21,669 nt of DNA from contig JBEAOO010000321.1 of assembly GCA_041164825.1 (NCBI GenBank), positions 1 to 21,669 on the forward strand, written 5' to 3'. The position numbers and the translations under genes were made by a program. The notes beneath the pieces were generated by a model. That model saw only the letters and a program-made list of their open reading frames with translations. It had not been told where the DNA came from and made no database searches. Below are positions 1-7,556 of the stretch, piece by piece (the stretch's first letter is position 1; each line of letters opens with the position of its first letter). This DNA is from JBEAOO01 sp041164825. Its GTDB lineage: Bacteria > Pseudomonadota > Gammaproteobacteria > Burkholderiales > Burkholderiaceae_C.

Positions 1-85
1 CGGGGCCGGCGGTGGCAGGCCACGTCAACGCATGCCACGGTGTGCGCAGGCCCGGCCCATCGCCGCCTTCGCGCCAACCGTCGAA
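1..85 (+). repeat. Degenerate copy (copy C) of the dispersed hairpin-rich element
   Basis: The segment around 15-45 resembles 21514-21548 in copy B, sharing the words GCCACG and GCATGCCACGGTG. The run GGCCCATCGCCGCC at 53-66 matches the right arm of the long stem in copies A and B. The following bases to about 85 resemble 16875-16890 of copy A. The left arm of the long stem and its interior are missing, so this copy cannot form the main hairpin. The window edge truncates it on the left. It lies just beyond the 3' end of the TIR gene. The homology was judged by eye. Confidence 0.55.
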
Positions 86-206
86 CCGAAAGTCCTCGAG
101 CGAGAAATGGCCACAGTCCAAGGACGACAAGATGCCGCGAACGTCCCTGGCCGCCTGCTGCACGAGGCAGCCGCATGACAAAGCAGATGCAAGGCGCCTC
201 AGCCCC

Positions 207-1130
207 TCAAATCTCCTGCTCCAACTGCGCCACCAGCTCGGTCGAGCGATCGGCCATGGCGGTGAGTGCGGCGTCGGCTTCGTTCACCAATTGGTCTTTG
301 CGTGCGTCTTGTGCGGTGGTGGGTGCGAGGCCGTCGCGCCGGCCGGCGTCGAGTTGGTGAATCAGCCCCAGCACCTCGTTGAGCCGGAACATCGCACCGC
401 GGTAGATCTCGTTGTCGACATCGGCCGTGAGGTCGCGAAACTGGCGGCTCAGGCCTTTGTACTGCTGCCAGGCGTCGCAAATGCGGTCGCGGTGCGCGCC
501 CAGGCCCGGAATCACCCGGTCTGACACGCTGTTGTAGGCCACCAGTGCTTGCCGCACGTGGTCAAACGCGTCGGGGTTGCTGGAGAGCACCGCCAAGCTG
601 TTGCGCAGCGTGGCCAGCCACATGAAGGCGGCTTGTTTGTAGTCGTTCAGATCAGCCTCAAAGTGGCGCAGCATCTGCCGCCGGCCCAGGCTGCGCAGGC
701 CCTCGATCAAGCGGCTGGCGAGCGCAAACAACTGGGCCTCCAGCAAGGCCGCACTGCGGGCCAGGCCCTCGGGGCTGTGGTCGGTGGCGTCGAGGTAAAT
801 GAGCTCTTCCGTCACGCCCAGCTCGGCCATGCGCGCCTCCAGTGGCGCCAGCATCACGGGCAGCAAAAACTCGCGCTGCAACTCTTCTTCGCGCTGCAAC
901 GCAATCGCCACCTCGCGCTTGACCCAGTCTGAGGCCAACGCGTCTTCGTCCACGAACACCAGCACGTAGTCGCACTCGGCCTCAATGACCCGCTCCAGGC
1001 GTTGGGCCAGCGGGGCGCCTGCTGTGAGCTCGTCCTGGTCGAGCCAGACCTGCACATGCGGCGGCAGCCCGGCGGTGAGGGCGCGAACCAGCGGCTTGGC
1101 GCCACTGGCATGGCTGAGAAACAATTTCAT
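207..1130 (-). CDS. TIR-domain protein with helical C-terminal region
   Basis: The 307-aa product begins MKLFLSHAS, the betaA strand of a TIR_2-type domain. A BB-loop-like stretch (WLDQDEL, residues 29-35) and a DYVLVFVDEDALASDWVKREV segment (residues 54-74) follow. Glu73 in WVKRE sits where TIR NADases carry their catalytic Glu. The TIR domain covers roughly residues 1-150. The remainder is predicted by eye to be helical and amphipathic, without a recognised domain. Bacterial TIR proteins often act as NAD-degrading immune effectors, but no Thoeris-type or other defence partner is adjacent, so that role is inference. A GAGG ribosome-binding site lies at 1139-1142, 8 nt from the ATG and next to a CAACAG microsatellite. 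The gene is divergent from rluA and has no transmembrane segment. Confidence 0.85.
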   Translation of the reverse strand: MKLFLSHASGAKPLVRALTAGLPPHVQVWLDQDELTAGAPLAQRLERVIEAECDYVLVFVDEDALASDWVKREVAIALQREEELQREFLLPVMLAPLEARMAELGVTEELIYLDATDHSPEGLARSAALLEAQLFALASRLIEGLRSLGRRQMLRHFEADLNDYKQAAFMWLATLRNSLAVLSSNPDAFDHVRQALVAYNSVSDRVIPGLGAHRDRICDAWQQYKGLSRQFRDLTADVDNEIYRGAMFRLNEVLGLIHQLDAGRRDGLAPTTAQDARKDQLVNEADAALTAMADRSTELVAQLEQEI

Positions 1131-1138
1131 CGGCTCGG

Positions 1139-1142
1139 CCTC
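1139..1142 (-). promoter_or_regulatory. Ribosome-binding site of the TIR gene
   Basis: Read on the minus strand this is GAGG, separated by 8 nt from the ATG at 1130. The hexanucleotide array begins two bases further upstream, so any promoter must lie beyond the array. Confidence 0.5.
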
Positions 1143-1143
1143 A

Positions 1144-1191
<48 letters not shown>

Positions 1192-1319
1192 ACTTCAAAG
1201 CAGCGTAGGCCGCCTGCGCCGCGCGCACCATCCCCAGGCCGCGACGGTGGCCACGTGCCCCGAGGGCGTCAACAACGCGCGGCCCGGCCCAGCGCCGCCT
1301 TGAGGGATGATCGTCCACC

Positions 1320-1985
1320 ATGCCCTTGCCCGCCGCCCCGCCCCACCTGCCGCTGCCCAACCTCGCCGTGCTGCACGTCGACGCGCAGTGCGTGGTGCTG
1401 GTGAAACCCGCCGGCCTGCTGGCTGTGCCCGGCCGGGGTGAGGACAAACAGGACTGCGTGATCCACCGCCTGCAAACGCGCTGGCCCGAAGCCCGCGTGG
1501 TGCACCGGCTCGACATGGCCACCTCGGGCCTGATGGTGTTCGCGCTCGATGCCGCGAGCCATGTGGCGCTCAACCGCCAGTTTGCCGAGCGCCAAGTGGC
1601 CAAGCGCTACAGCGCCGTGGTGGCGGGGCTGGTGGCGCAGGACACGGGCGAGATCAACCTGCCGTTGATCTGCGACTGGCCGAACCGGCCGCGGCAGATG
1701 GTGGACGCCGAGCGCGGCAAGCCCTCGCTCACGCACTACGCCGTGCTGGCGCGCGACACGCAGGCTGGCCGCACCCGCGTGGCGCTCACCCCGGTCACCG
1801 GCCGCACGCACCAGCTGCGCGTGCACCTGCTGGCGCTGGGCCACCCGATCGTGGGCGATGCCTTGTATGCAAACGCGCCGTGGGACACCGCAGCAGGGCG
1901 CCTGCTGCTGCATGCCGACCAACTGCAGTTCACCCAGCCCCACAGCGGGCAAACACTGCGGTTTGAGGCCCCTGCGCCGTTCTGA
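1320..1985 (+). CDS. rluA: Pseudouridine synthase RluA (23S rRNA/tRNA)
   Basis: This 221-aa protein matches RluA in length (E. coli about 219 aa). It converts uridine to pseudouridine, in E. coli at 23S rRNA U746 and tRNA U32. The catalytic motif HRLD lies at residues 62-65 with Asp65 as nucleophile. The segment CDWPNRPRQMVD followed by GKPSLTHY is the characteristic RluA signature and separates it from RluC/RluD. The GRTHQLRVH motif near residue 161 is also present. There is no N-terminal S4 domain, as expected for RluA. A GAGG lies at 1302-1305, somewhat far from the ATG, so the start is likely but not certain. Confidence 0.9.
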   Translation: MPLPAAPPHLPLPNLAVLHVDAQCVVLVKPAGLLAVPGRGEDKQDCVIHRLQTRWPEARVVHRLDMATSGLMVFALDAASHVALNRQFAERQVAKRYSAVVAGLVAQDTGEINLPLICDWPNRPRQMVDAERGKPSLTHYAVLARDTQAGRTRVALTPVTGRTHQLRVHLLALGHPIVGDALYANAPWDTAAGRLLLHADQLQFTQPHSGQTLRFEAPAPF

Positions 1986-2170
1986 TCGAGGCCGCCACCC
2001 GCGTGGTGCCCACCGGGATGCAGCCGGGCGCGTCTGGGCAAGGCCGGCCCCTGGAAAAAAAGGCTCAGGTTCCCGGCCGGGCCGCCGAAGTAGCGATATA
2101 CCGCTGTCCCGGCGCGCAGAGCCCGGCGCAGCCAGTTCAAACGCAGATCGCTCACTTCGCCAGCCCGCCC

Positions 2171-4063
2171 ATGCCTGTCCGCCATCCCCGCTCCCTGCCC
2201 CTGCGGCCGCAGCGCCCGGTTGCGTCGGGTGCATTGCGATTGGGCCGGACACTGCGCGGCATGCATCGCCGAGACACCGCAGGGGCGACGTCAACGGCGC
2301 CCGCACGCCTCAAGCCATCCACCGCCGAGACCGATGCCAGCGCGCTGCGCCTCTCGCTCGTGACTGCGGCGCTGACCCACCTCTCCCAAGGCGTCAGTGT
2401 GTTCGACAGCGACGACCGGCTGGTGGTGATGAACCCGCGCTGCGTGGCACTGTGGGGCTTGCCGATACGGCTCGCTCGGCCGGGCACCCCCTTGGCCGAC
2501 GTGCTGCAGCACCAGCGCGACGCGAAACGCATCGCGCTGCCAGTCACCGGCAGCGAGACCGATGCACCGGCCGGCGCTCGCCGCGAGTTGTGGCAGCACA
2601 CCGAGGGCACCGTCATTGAAGTCGACATCAGCCGCCTGCCCACTGGCGCCCGCGTGGCCCTGCACCGCGACATCACCGCGCAATGGCAGGCCGAACAGCG
2701 CCTGGCCCACCTGGCCTGCCACGACGTGCTGACCAACCTCTACAACCGCAGTGCGCTCGAAACCGAGGTGGCCACCCACCTCAGCAACGCCCCCGCGGGC
2801 AGCGAACAAGCGCTGCTCACGCTCGACCTCGACCGCTTCAAGTACGTCAACGACACCTTGGGCCACGGCGCCGGCGACCGCCTGCTCACGCAGGTGGCCG
2901 AGCGATTGCGCGACTGCGTTCGCGACAGCGATGTGGTGGTGCGCATGGGCGGTGACGAGTTCGCCATCTTGCAATGCAACGCGCCGCAGCCGCTGGGCGC
3001 CACCTCGCTGGCGCGGCGGCTGATCGACACCCTGTGCGCGCCCTTCCATCTGGACGGCCACCCAGTGGTGATTGGCGCCAGCGTGGGCGTGGCCATCGCG
3101 CCCTGGGACGGCGAGACCGCCGAAGTGCTGCTGCAGCATGCCGACCTGGCGCTCTACCGCGCCAAAGCCGAAGGCGGCAACCAGCTGCGCTTTTTTGAGC
3201 CGCACATGGACACCGGCCAGCAGCAGCGCTTGCTGCTCGAAGCCGATTTGCGCGGCGCGCTGGAGCGCGGCGAGTTTGAGCTGGCCTATCAGCTGCAAGT
3301 GGCGGTGCCCGGGCCTGTGTACACCGGGGCCGAGGCGCTGATCCGCTGGAACCACCCGACGCGCGGGCGCGTCTCACCGGTCGACTTCATTCCGCTGGCC
3401 GAAGAGACGGGCTTGATCGTGGCGATCGGGCGCTGGGTGCTGCTCCAGGCCTGCCGCGACGCAGCCGCCTGGCCGAGCAGCATGCGGGTGTCGGTCAACG
3501 CCTCGCCACTGCAGTTCAAATCGCGGACGCTGGTGCAAGACGTGTTCGATGCCCTGCGCGACACCGGCTTGGCGGCCGACCGCTTGGTGCTCGAAATCAC
3601 CGAAACCGTGCTGATGCACGACACCGCGCATTCGCTGTCGCTGCTCAACACCTTGCGCGAGCGCGGCGTGCGCATTGCCATGGACGATTTCGGCACCGGG
3701 TATTCCTCACTCGGCTACCTGCGGCGCTTCCCGTTCGACAAAATCAAGATCGACCGCAGCTTTGTGCGCGACATCGAAAACAGCCCCGACGCGCAAGCCA
3801 TCGTGCGCGCCGTGACCGGCCTGGGCCGCAGCCTGGGCATGGCCACCATCGTTGAAGGCGTCGAGACCGCCGCGCAACTGGCCGCCGTGTGCGCCGAAGG
3901 CTGCGACGAGGTGCAGGGCTTTTTGTTCAGCGTGCCCAGCCCCGTCGAGCAGATCCTGCCGCTGCTGAAGCGGGGGCGTTCGTTGCCCATTTGCGGCGGC
4001 CTGTCTGCGGCCTGCACGGGCTGTGTGGGCCAAGCGCCCATGGCCGAGGCCCGCGCCGCATGA
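2171..4063 (+). CDS. PAS-GGDEF-EAL c-di-GMP turnover protein
   Basis: From the ATG at 2171 the product is 630 aa. It has a PAS_7-like sensor (about residues 60-180, with LSQGVSVFDSDDRLVVMN), then GGDEF, then EAL. The cyclase signature is intact (GGDEF, residues 260-264). An RxxD inhibitory site, RDSD (251-254), sits exactly five residues before it, implying product feedback. The EAL domain keeps EAL (388-390), SVNASPLQF, LEITE, DDFGTGYSSL, KIDRSF, EGVET and VQGFLF, so it appears catalytically competent. The direction of net c-di-GMP turnover cannot be read from sequence. No transmembrane segment is evident. The frame is open from a GTG at 2003, but that N-terminus is low-complexity; ATG 2171 or 2261 is more plausible, and neither has a strong SD. 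A short CxxxxxxCxxC stretch is near the C-terminus. The stop overlaps the BLUF start as ATGA. Confidence 0.9.
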   Translation: MPVRHPRSLPLRPQRPVASGALRLGRTLRGMHRRDTAGATSTAPARLKPSTAETDASALRLSLVTAALTHLSQGVSVFDSDDRLVVMNPRCVALWGLPIRLARPGTPLADVLQHQRDAKRIALPVTGSETDAPAGARRELWQHTEGTVIEVDISRLPTGARVALHRDITAQWQAEQRLAHLACHDVLTNLYNRSALETEVATHLSNAPAGSEQALLTLDLDRFKYVNDTLGHGAGDRLLTQVAERLRDCVRDSDVVVRMGGDEFAILQCNAPQPLGATSLARRLIDTLCAPFHLDGHPVVIGASVGVAIAPWDGETAEVLLQHADLALYRAKAEGGNQLRFFEPHMDTGQQQRLLLEADLRGALERGEFELAYQLQVAVPGPVYTGAEALIRWNHPTRGRVSPVDFIPLAEETGLIVAIGRWVLLQACRDAAAWPSSMRVSVNASPLQFKSRTLVQDVFDALRDTGLAADRLVLEITETVLMHDTAHSLSLLNTLRERGVRIAMDDFGTGYSSLGYLRRFPFDKIKIDRSFVRDIENSPDAQAIVRAVTGLGRSLGMATIVEGVETAAQLAAVCAEGCDEVQGFLFSVPSPVEQILPLLKRGRSLPICGGLSAACTGCVGQAPMAEARAA

Positions 4064-4476
4064 GCACCGCCCCGTACAAGCGCCTGGCCTACGTCAGCCG
4101 CGCGGCCGCGGGCATCACGGCGCGTGATGCCTACGACATCATCCGGGTCTCGGTGAACCGCAACTGCCGGCTTCAATTGACCGGCGGCTTGGTGTTCATC
4201 GACCAGCACTTTGTGCAGGTGCTGGAAGGCCACCCCGACAGCGTCGATGCCCGCTACGCGGTGATTGCTGCCGACCCCCGGCACGAGGCGATTCAGCTGC
4301 GCCAGTCGGCGAACTGCGACGCGCTGCTGTTCGCGCAAGACTGGATGGCCTTCAGCAGCGACGCCCAAATTCAGCCTGCCCTGCGCGCGCAATTTGGCAT
4401 CAACGCCGCGAACCCCCTGCACCTGCTGCCGCCCGAGGCGCTGGTGGCCTTTGTGCTGGCTTGCTGCAAGGCTTGA
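4060..4476 (+). CDS. Stand-alone BLUF-domain blue-light photoreceptor
   Basis: The 138-aa product is essentially one BLUF domain, which binds FAD and senses blue light. The flavin-network residues are visible: Tyr11 in LAYVSRA, Asn35 in RNCRLQLTG, and Gln53 in FVQVLEG. The IAADPRH motif is also present. In the C-terminal switch segment the usual F-x-x-W-x-M is replaced by LFAQDWMAF. The Met is kept, but Trp is displaced by one position, with Asp in the usual Trp place. The start at 4060 overlaps the stop of the GGDEF-EAL gene (ATGA), which indicates translational coupling and a shared pathway. The nearest known analogues are BLUF/EAL pairs such as PapB-PapA of Rhodopseudomonas and single-chain BLUF-EAL proteins. 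Partnership here is inferred from context. Confidence 0.9.
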   Translation: MSTAPYKRLAYVSRAAAGITARDAYDIIRVSVNRNCRLQLTGGLVFIDQHFVQVLEGHPDSVDARYAVIAADPRHEAIQLRQSANCDALLFAQDWMAFSSDAQIQPALRAQFGINAANPLHLLPPEALVAFVLACCKA

Positions 4477-4526
4477 GCGGGCCCCGACCGCACGCCGTGG
4501 GGCCGCGAGACTCTGGGCGAATGGGG

Positions 4527-4554
4527 CTTGAAATTTGGCACCGCGCCCCCTTCT
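4527..4554 (+). promoter_or_regulatory. Possible sigma-32-type (heat-shock) promoter
   Basis: CTTGAAA at 4527-4533 matches the E. coli sigma-32 -35 element. After a 13-bp spacer, CCCCTTCT at 4547-4554 resembles the -10 consensus CCCCATNT. It precedes the Tim44-like gene by about 110 nt, in a 191-bp gap. This is a motif match only, judged against the E. coli consensus. Confidence 0.3.
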
Positions 4555-4667
4555 TGGCGTGGCGGGCGCACGGAACAAATCCACCGTCGCACGACACCAA
4601 TCGGCCTTGTTGCCACCGCGGGCATGTGCCTGTGGCAGAGTTCGGCCGCACTCAGTCAAGGAAACCC

Positions 4668-5621
4668 ATGAAGCGCTTTCTCCTCTCCCTCTCGCTGGCC
4701 GTGCTCGCTGTGGCCATGACGGCCCCCGTGGCCGATGCCAAACGCCTGGGAGGCGGTGGCTCGTCGGGCATGCAACGCAGCCTGCCCAGCCGCAGCGTGC
4801 CGGCCCAAACGCCGGCCAAACCGATGCAAAACCAGCAAGCCGCGGTGCCTGCCGCCGCTGCCGTGCCGGCCGCTGCTGCTGCCGCGCCCAAGCGCAACTG
4901 GATGGGCCCGCTGGCCGGTCTGGCTGCGGGTTTGGGCATCGCCGCGCTGTTCAGCCACTTCGGTATGGGCGCTGAGCTCAGCAACTTCATGATGATGGCG
5001 CTGATGGCCGTGGTGGCTGTGGTGGCGCTGCGTTGGGTGATGTCGCGTTTTGCCTCGCGCTCGGCAGCGGCCGGCGGCGGCGGCGGCGGCATGGCCTACG
5101 CCGGCGTGCCAGCAGGCGCAGCGGCGGGCTCGCCCTACAACGCGCCCTTGCAACGCACCGAAGGCAACTTTGGCGGCGGTGCGTCGGCCCATGCGCCAGC
5201 CGCCGACGAGCCAGCACTGGCTGCGGTGAGCAGCGCCCCCGCCTTGCCCGCGGGCTTTGATGCCGCCGCATTCGAACGCACGGCCAAGCTGATCTTCATC
5301 CGACTGCAAGCCGCCAACGACGCGGCCGACCTGGAAGACCTGCGCCGCTTCACCACGCCCGAGATGTTTGCCGCCGCCCGCCTCGATTTGCAAGAGCGCC
5401 CGGCCAGCATCAAGCAACAAACCGATGTGGTGCAACTCCACGCCGAGGTGCTGGACGTGAGCGATGACAACAAGCAGCAGGTGGTGAGCGTGCGCTTCCA
5501 CGGCCTGATCCGCGAAGACCTGGGCGGCGCCGCCAACCCCTTCGACGAGGTGTGGCATGTGGTGAAGCCTGCCGACGGCGGCCGCGAATGGGCGATTGCT
5601 GGCATCCAGCAAGCGCACTGA
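4668..5621 (+). CDS. Exported Tim44-like domain protein
   Basis: The 317-aa product starts at ATG 4668, preceded by AAGGAAA as SD. A Sec-type signal peptide (MKRF, hydrophobic core, VADA at residues 21-24) is followed by a Pro/Ala/Gln-rich low-complexity stretch. Next come one or two hydrophobic segments (about residues 80-117), a Gly-rich linker and a C-terminal domain from about residue 190. The C-terminal part (FDAAAFERTAKLIFIRLQAANDAADL onward to DEVWHVVKP and WAIAGIQ) matches the bacterial Tim44-like family, an alpha+beta fold related to the mitochondrial import component. In bacteria its function is not settled. It is probably anchored in the inner membrane with the domain in the periplasm or cytoplasm. 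The longer open frame starting at 4461 is rejected because it lacks the signal peptide at its start. Confidence 0.85.
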   Translation: MKRFLLSLSLAVLAVAMTAPVADAKRLGGGGSSGMQRSLPSRSVPAQTPAKPMQNQQAAVPAAAAVPAAAAAAPKRNWMGPLAGLAAGLGIAALFSHFGMGAELSNFMMMALMAVVAVVALRWVMSRFASRSAAAGGGGGGMAYAGVPAGAAAGSPYNAPLQRTEGNFGGGASAHAPAADEPALAAVSSAPALPAGFDAAAFERTAKLIFIRLQAANDAADLEDLRRFTTPEMFAAARLDLQERPASIKQQTDVVQLHAEVLDVSDDNKQQVVSVRFHGLIREDLGGAANPFDEVWHVVKPADGGREWAIAGIQQAH

Positions 5622-5646
5622 GCTGCCATCGGTTCACCCCCTCTGC

Positions 5647-5669
5647 AAAGGCGGCTTCGGCCGCCTTTT
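5647..5669 (+). terminator. Rho-independent terminator with UUCG tetraloop
   Basis: A 9-bp stem (5647-5655 with 5660-5668) encloses a TTCG loop and ends in TTTT. It lies 25 bp after the Tim44-like stop codon and separates that gene from the SDR gene. Confidence 0.9.
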
Positions 5670-5708
5670 CCCATTGTTGTTCTGCGTTGAACGCCCTGCC
5701 GAGGCCCC

Positions 5709-6476
5709 ATGACCGACACCCCGATCAAAACCCTCACCATCCTCACCGGCTCGTCACGTGGCATGGGTCGCGCCATGGCCGAGCAACTGCTGCAACCGGG
5801 CCAGGTGCTGCTGGGCCTGGCCAGCCAGGCCGACCCCGCGCTCGATGCCTTGGCGGCCCAACGCGGTGCGCGCCTCACGCAGTGGAAGCGCGACTTGAGC
5901 GAGGCGGCGCCGGTGACGGTGGCACTGGGCAAATGGCTGGCGCAGTTTCAGCCCGATGCATTTGCGCAGGTGCGCTTGATCAACAACGCCGGCGTGATTG
6001 GCCCGCTGGGGGCCGTGGAAGGTGCCGCGCCCGAGGCGCTGGTGCGCGCCCTGCGCGTGGGGCTGGAGGCCGCGGTGCTGCTGAGCGCCGCGTTTTTGCA
6101 GCACACGGCCCACTGGACGGCGGACCGGCGCGTGCTCAACATCTCATCGGGCCTGGGCCGGCGCGCCATGGCCGGCAGCGCCGCCTACTGCGCCGCCAAA
6201 GCGGGCATGGACCACTACAGCCGCGCGCTGGCGCTGGAGCAGGCCGAGCGCCCCAACGGGGCGCGCATCGTGGCGTTGGCGCCGGGCTTGATCGACACCG
6301 ACATGCAACGCGAATTGCGCGCCGCGCCGAGCGACGGGTTTCCCGATCAAGAGCGCTTTGTGGCGCTCAAAGCGCAGTCGCAACTGGACACGCCCTTTGC
6401 CGCCGCCCAAAAGGTGTTGGCGTTTTTGGTGCGGGACGACTTTGGGCAGGCACCGGTGGCCGACGTGCGCGGCTAA
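5709..6476 (+). CDS. SDR-family NAD(P)-dependent oxidoreductase
   Basis: The 255-aa product is a classical short-chain dehydrogenase/reductase. The cofactor motif TGSSRGMG is at residues 13-20, NNAG lies near residue 97, Ser146 or Ser147 is in NISSG, and the YxxxK pair is Tyr160/Lys164 (YCAAK). PG-L-IDTDMQ follows, as usual after the active site. The length is typical for the family. The overall look (TGSSRGMG, LALEQAERP) recalls sepiapterin/benzil-reductase-like SDRs, but the substrate cannot be deduced. It stands alone between a terminator and a convergent small gene. Confidence 0.9.
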   Translation: MTDTPIKTLTILTGSSRGMGRAMAEQLLQPGQVLLGLASQADPALDALAAQRGARLTQWKRDLSEAAPVTVALGKWLAQFQPDAFAQVRLINNAGVIGPLGAVEGAAPEALVRALRVGLEAAVLLSAAFLQHTAHWTADRRVLNISSGLGRRAMAGSAAYCAAKAGMDHYSRALALEQAERPNGARIVALAPGLIDTDMQRELRAAPSDGFPDQERFVALKAQSQLDTPFAAAQKVLAFLVRDDFGQAPVADVRG

Positions 6477-6497
6477 AGCGCTGAAAAGCTCACTCGC

Positions 6498-6797
6498 TCA
6501 ATCGAGCCTGATGGCCTGATGCGACGCGGGCACCTCCCGGGCCTCCACGTCGACCACATCACCGGCCTCGCCGCGCTGCGCGGCCGCGGGTTGCGCACCG
6601 GGCGCCTGACGCCAGAGGCTGGCGCCGCCTTGGCGCACGGTCTGCCAGCGCAGCGCCGGCTTGCGCCCGCGCAGCAGGCTCAACAAGATGAAGGCCGCGG
6701 CCACCAGCAGCCCCACCACCAGCAGCGACAAGGTGAACACCACGCCGGCCAGCGCCAGCACCACTTTCAACACACGTCCAAGCCATTGACCCAGCAT
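6498..6797 (-). CDS. Small membrane protein, two hydrophobic segments
   Basis: The 99-aa product begins MLGQWLGRVLKVVLALAGVVFTLSLL and has a long hydrophobic stretch across residues 8-42. This can form one long or two short transmembrane helices, followed by RGRKP, a positive-inside boundary. The C-terminal half is polar and Ala/Gln-rich. A GGAGAG ribosome-binding site precedes the ATG. I do not recognise a named family. It converges on the SDR gene with only about 20 bp between stops. It lies 83 bp downstream of the DUF3149 gene on the same strand and could be cotranscribed with it. Confidence 0.7.
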   Translation of the reverse strand: MLGQWLGRVLKVVLALAGVVFTLSLLVVGLLVAAAFILLSLLRGRKPALRWQTVRQGGASLWRQAPGAQPAAAQRGEAGDVVDVEAREVPASHQAIRLD

Positions 6798-6880
6798 TCC
6801 GAACTCTCCATACCCACCCTGATGGGTTGGCAGCGGGTGGGAGTCTAGCGGGCGGCGAAGGTTCCATCGGGACGCCTCAT

Positions 6881-7036
6881 TCAGCCCTTGGCCTGGGCCG
6901 CCGCACGGGCTTCGTCTTCATGCATGTGGCGCAAAAAATACCGCATGAAAAACGCGCCCATGCCGAGCATGAAGACGATGCCGGCGATGCTCATGAGGCC
7001 GTAGTCGGTGGAAAAAAGATCGTTCAGCGCGTGCAT
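6881..7036 (-). CDS. DUF3149-type small membrane protein (51 aa)
   Basis: This short gene encodes MHALNDLFSTDYGLMSIAGI, then a Met/Phe-rich hydrophobic helix, then a charged tail (HMHEDEARAAAQAKG). The DLFSTDYGLMSIAGI segment and the single transmembrane helix match the DUF3149 family of betaproteobacteria, whose role is unknown. A strong SD (AGGAG, 7 nt before ATG, partly inside CTCCTGAGGAG) supports the start. At 51 codons it is easily missed by gene finders. Confidence 0.8.
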   Translation of the reverse strand: MHALNDLFSTDYGLMSIAGIVFMLGMGAFFMRYFLRHMHEDEARAAAQAKG

Positions 7037-7112
7037 GGTGAGCTCCTGAGGAGTGAGGGGATTCAGTGAGGGGTCGATGGCTGCATCTTTCGCTCAACGC
7101 AGTTGCCGCCGA

Positions 7113-7145
7113 CTGCGCTGGATCAAGGCCAGTCGGCCAGCGCAG
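7113..7145. repeat. 9-bp inverted repeat in intergenic region
   Basis: CTGCGCTGG at 7113-7121 and CCAGCGCAG at 7137-7145 are perfect reverse complements with a 15-nt spacer. They lie between the DUF3149 gene and the VF530 gene. No T-tract follows, so it does not look like a rho-independent terminator. Nearly the same arms recur at 11450-11476. Confidence 0.5.
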
Positions 7146-7192
7146 CCCAGGCTTGACCCTGCGCAAGGCCAGCCAAGCCGTGGCGACAAGGC

Positions 7193-7519
7193 ATGATGCA
7201 GGTCATGGACACGCCCTCACTTCCCCCCGCGCCGAGCACGCCGAGCGCAGCGGACCCCACACCGGCTGCCGCGGCACCTGCTGCCCCCACCCAGCCCAAA
7301 GACCCGCTGCACGGCGTCACCCTTGAAGCCATGGTCACTGCCCTGGTCGAGTTTTTCGGCTGGGCTGAATTGGGCCAGCGCATCCACATCCGCTGCTTTG
7401 TGCTCGACCCGAGCGTGGCGTCGAGCCTGAAATTTTTGCGCAAAACACCCTGGGCACGCGAGAAGGTGGAGGGCCTCTACCTCTACACGCTGCGCGAGCA
7501 ATCGCGCCGCCAGCGCTGA
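7193..7519 (+). CDS. VF530 family (DUF2132) protein
   Basis: The 108-aa product has a Pro/Ala/Thr-rich N-terminal tail of about 35 residues. A compact domain follows: KDPLHGVTLEAMVTALVEFFGWAEL, then IHIRCFVLDPSV, then SSLKFLRKTPWAREKVEGLYL. This is the conserved core of the VF530/DUF2132 family, small proteins proposed to bind DNA on structural grounds. Three in-frame ATGs (7193, 7196, 7205) are possible starts. AAGG at 7188-7191 is the only SD-like element, so the exact start is uncertain but the domain is unaffected. Confidence 0.85.
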   Translation: MMQVMDTPSLPPAPSTPSAADPTPAAAAPAAPTQPKDPLHGVTLEAMVTALVEFFGWAELGQRIHIRCFVLDPSVASSLKFLRKTPWAREKVEGLYLYTLREQSRRQR

Positions 7520-7556
7520 ACGGAGCGAGATTGCTGCGGGCCTGTGTGGCCGCCGA

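Noticed and set aside
7153..7166. FNR-like palindrome TTGAC-N4-CGCAA upstream of the VF530 gene
   Set aside because: The half sites are imperfect, and a related TTGACCTGCGCAA occurs in the repeat element with different spacing. The evidence is too weak.
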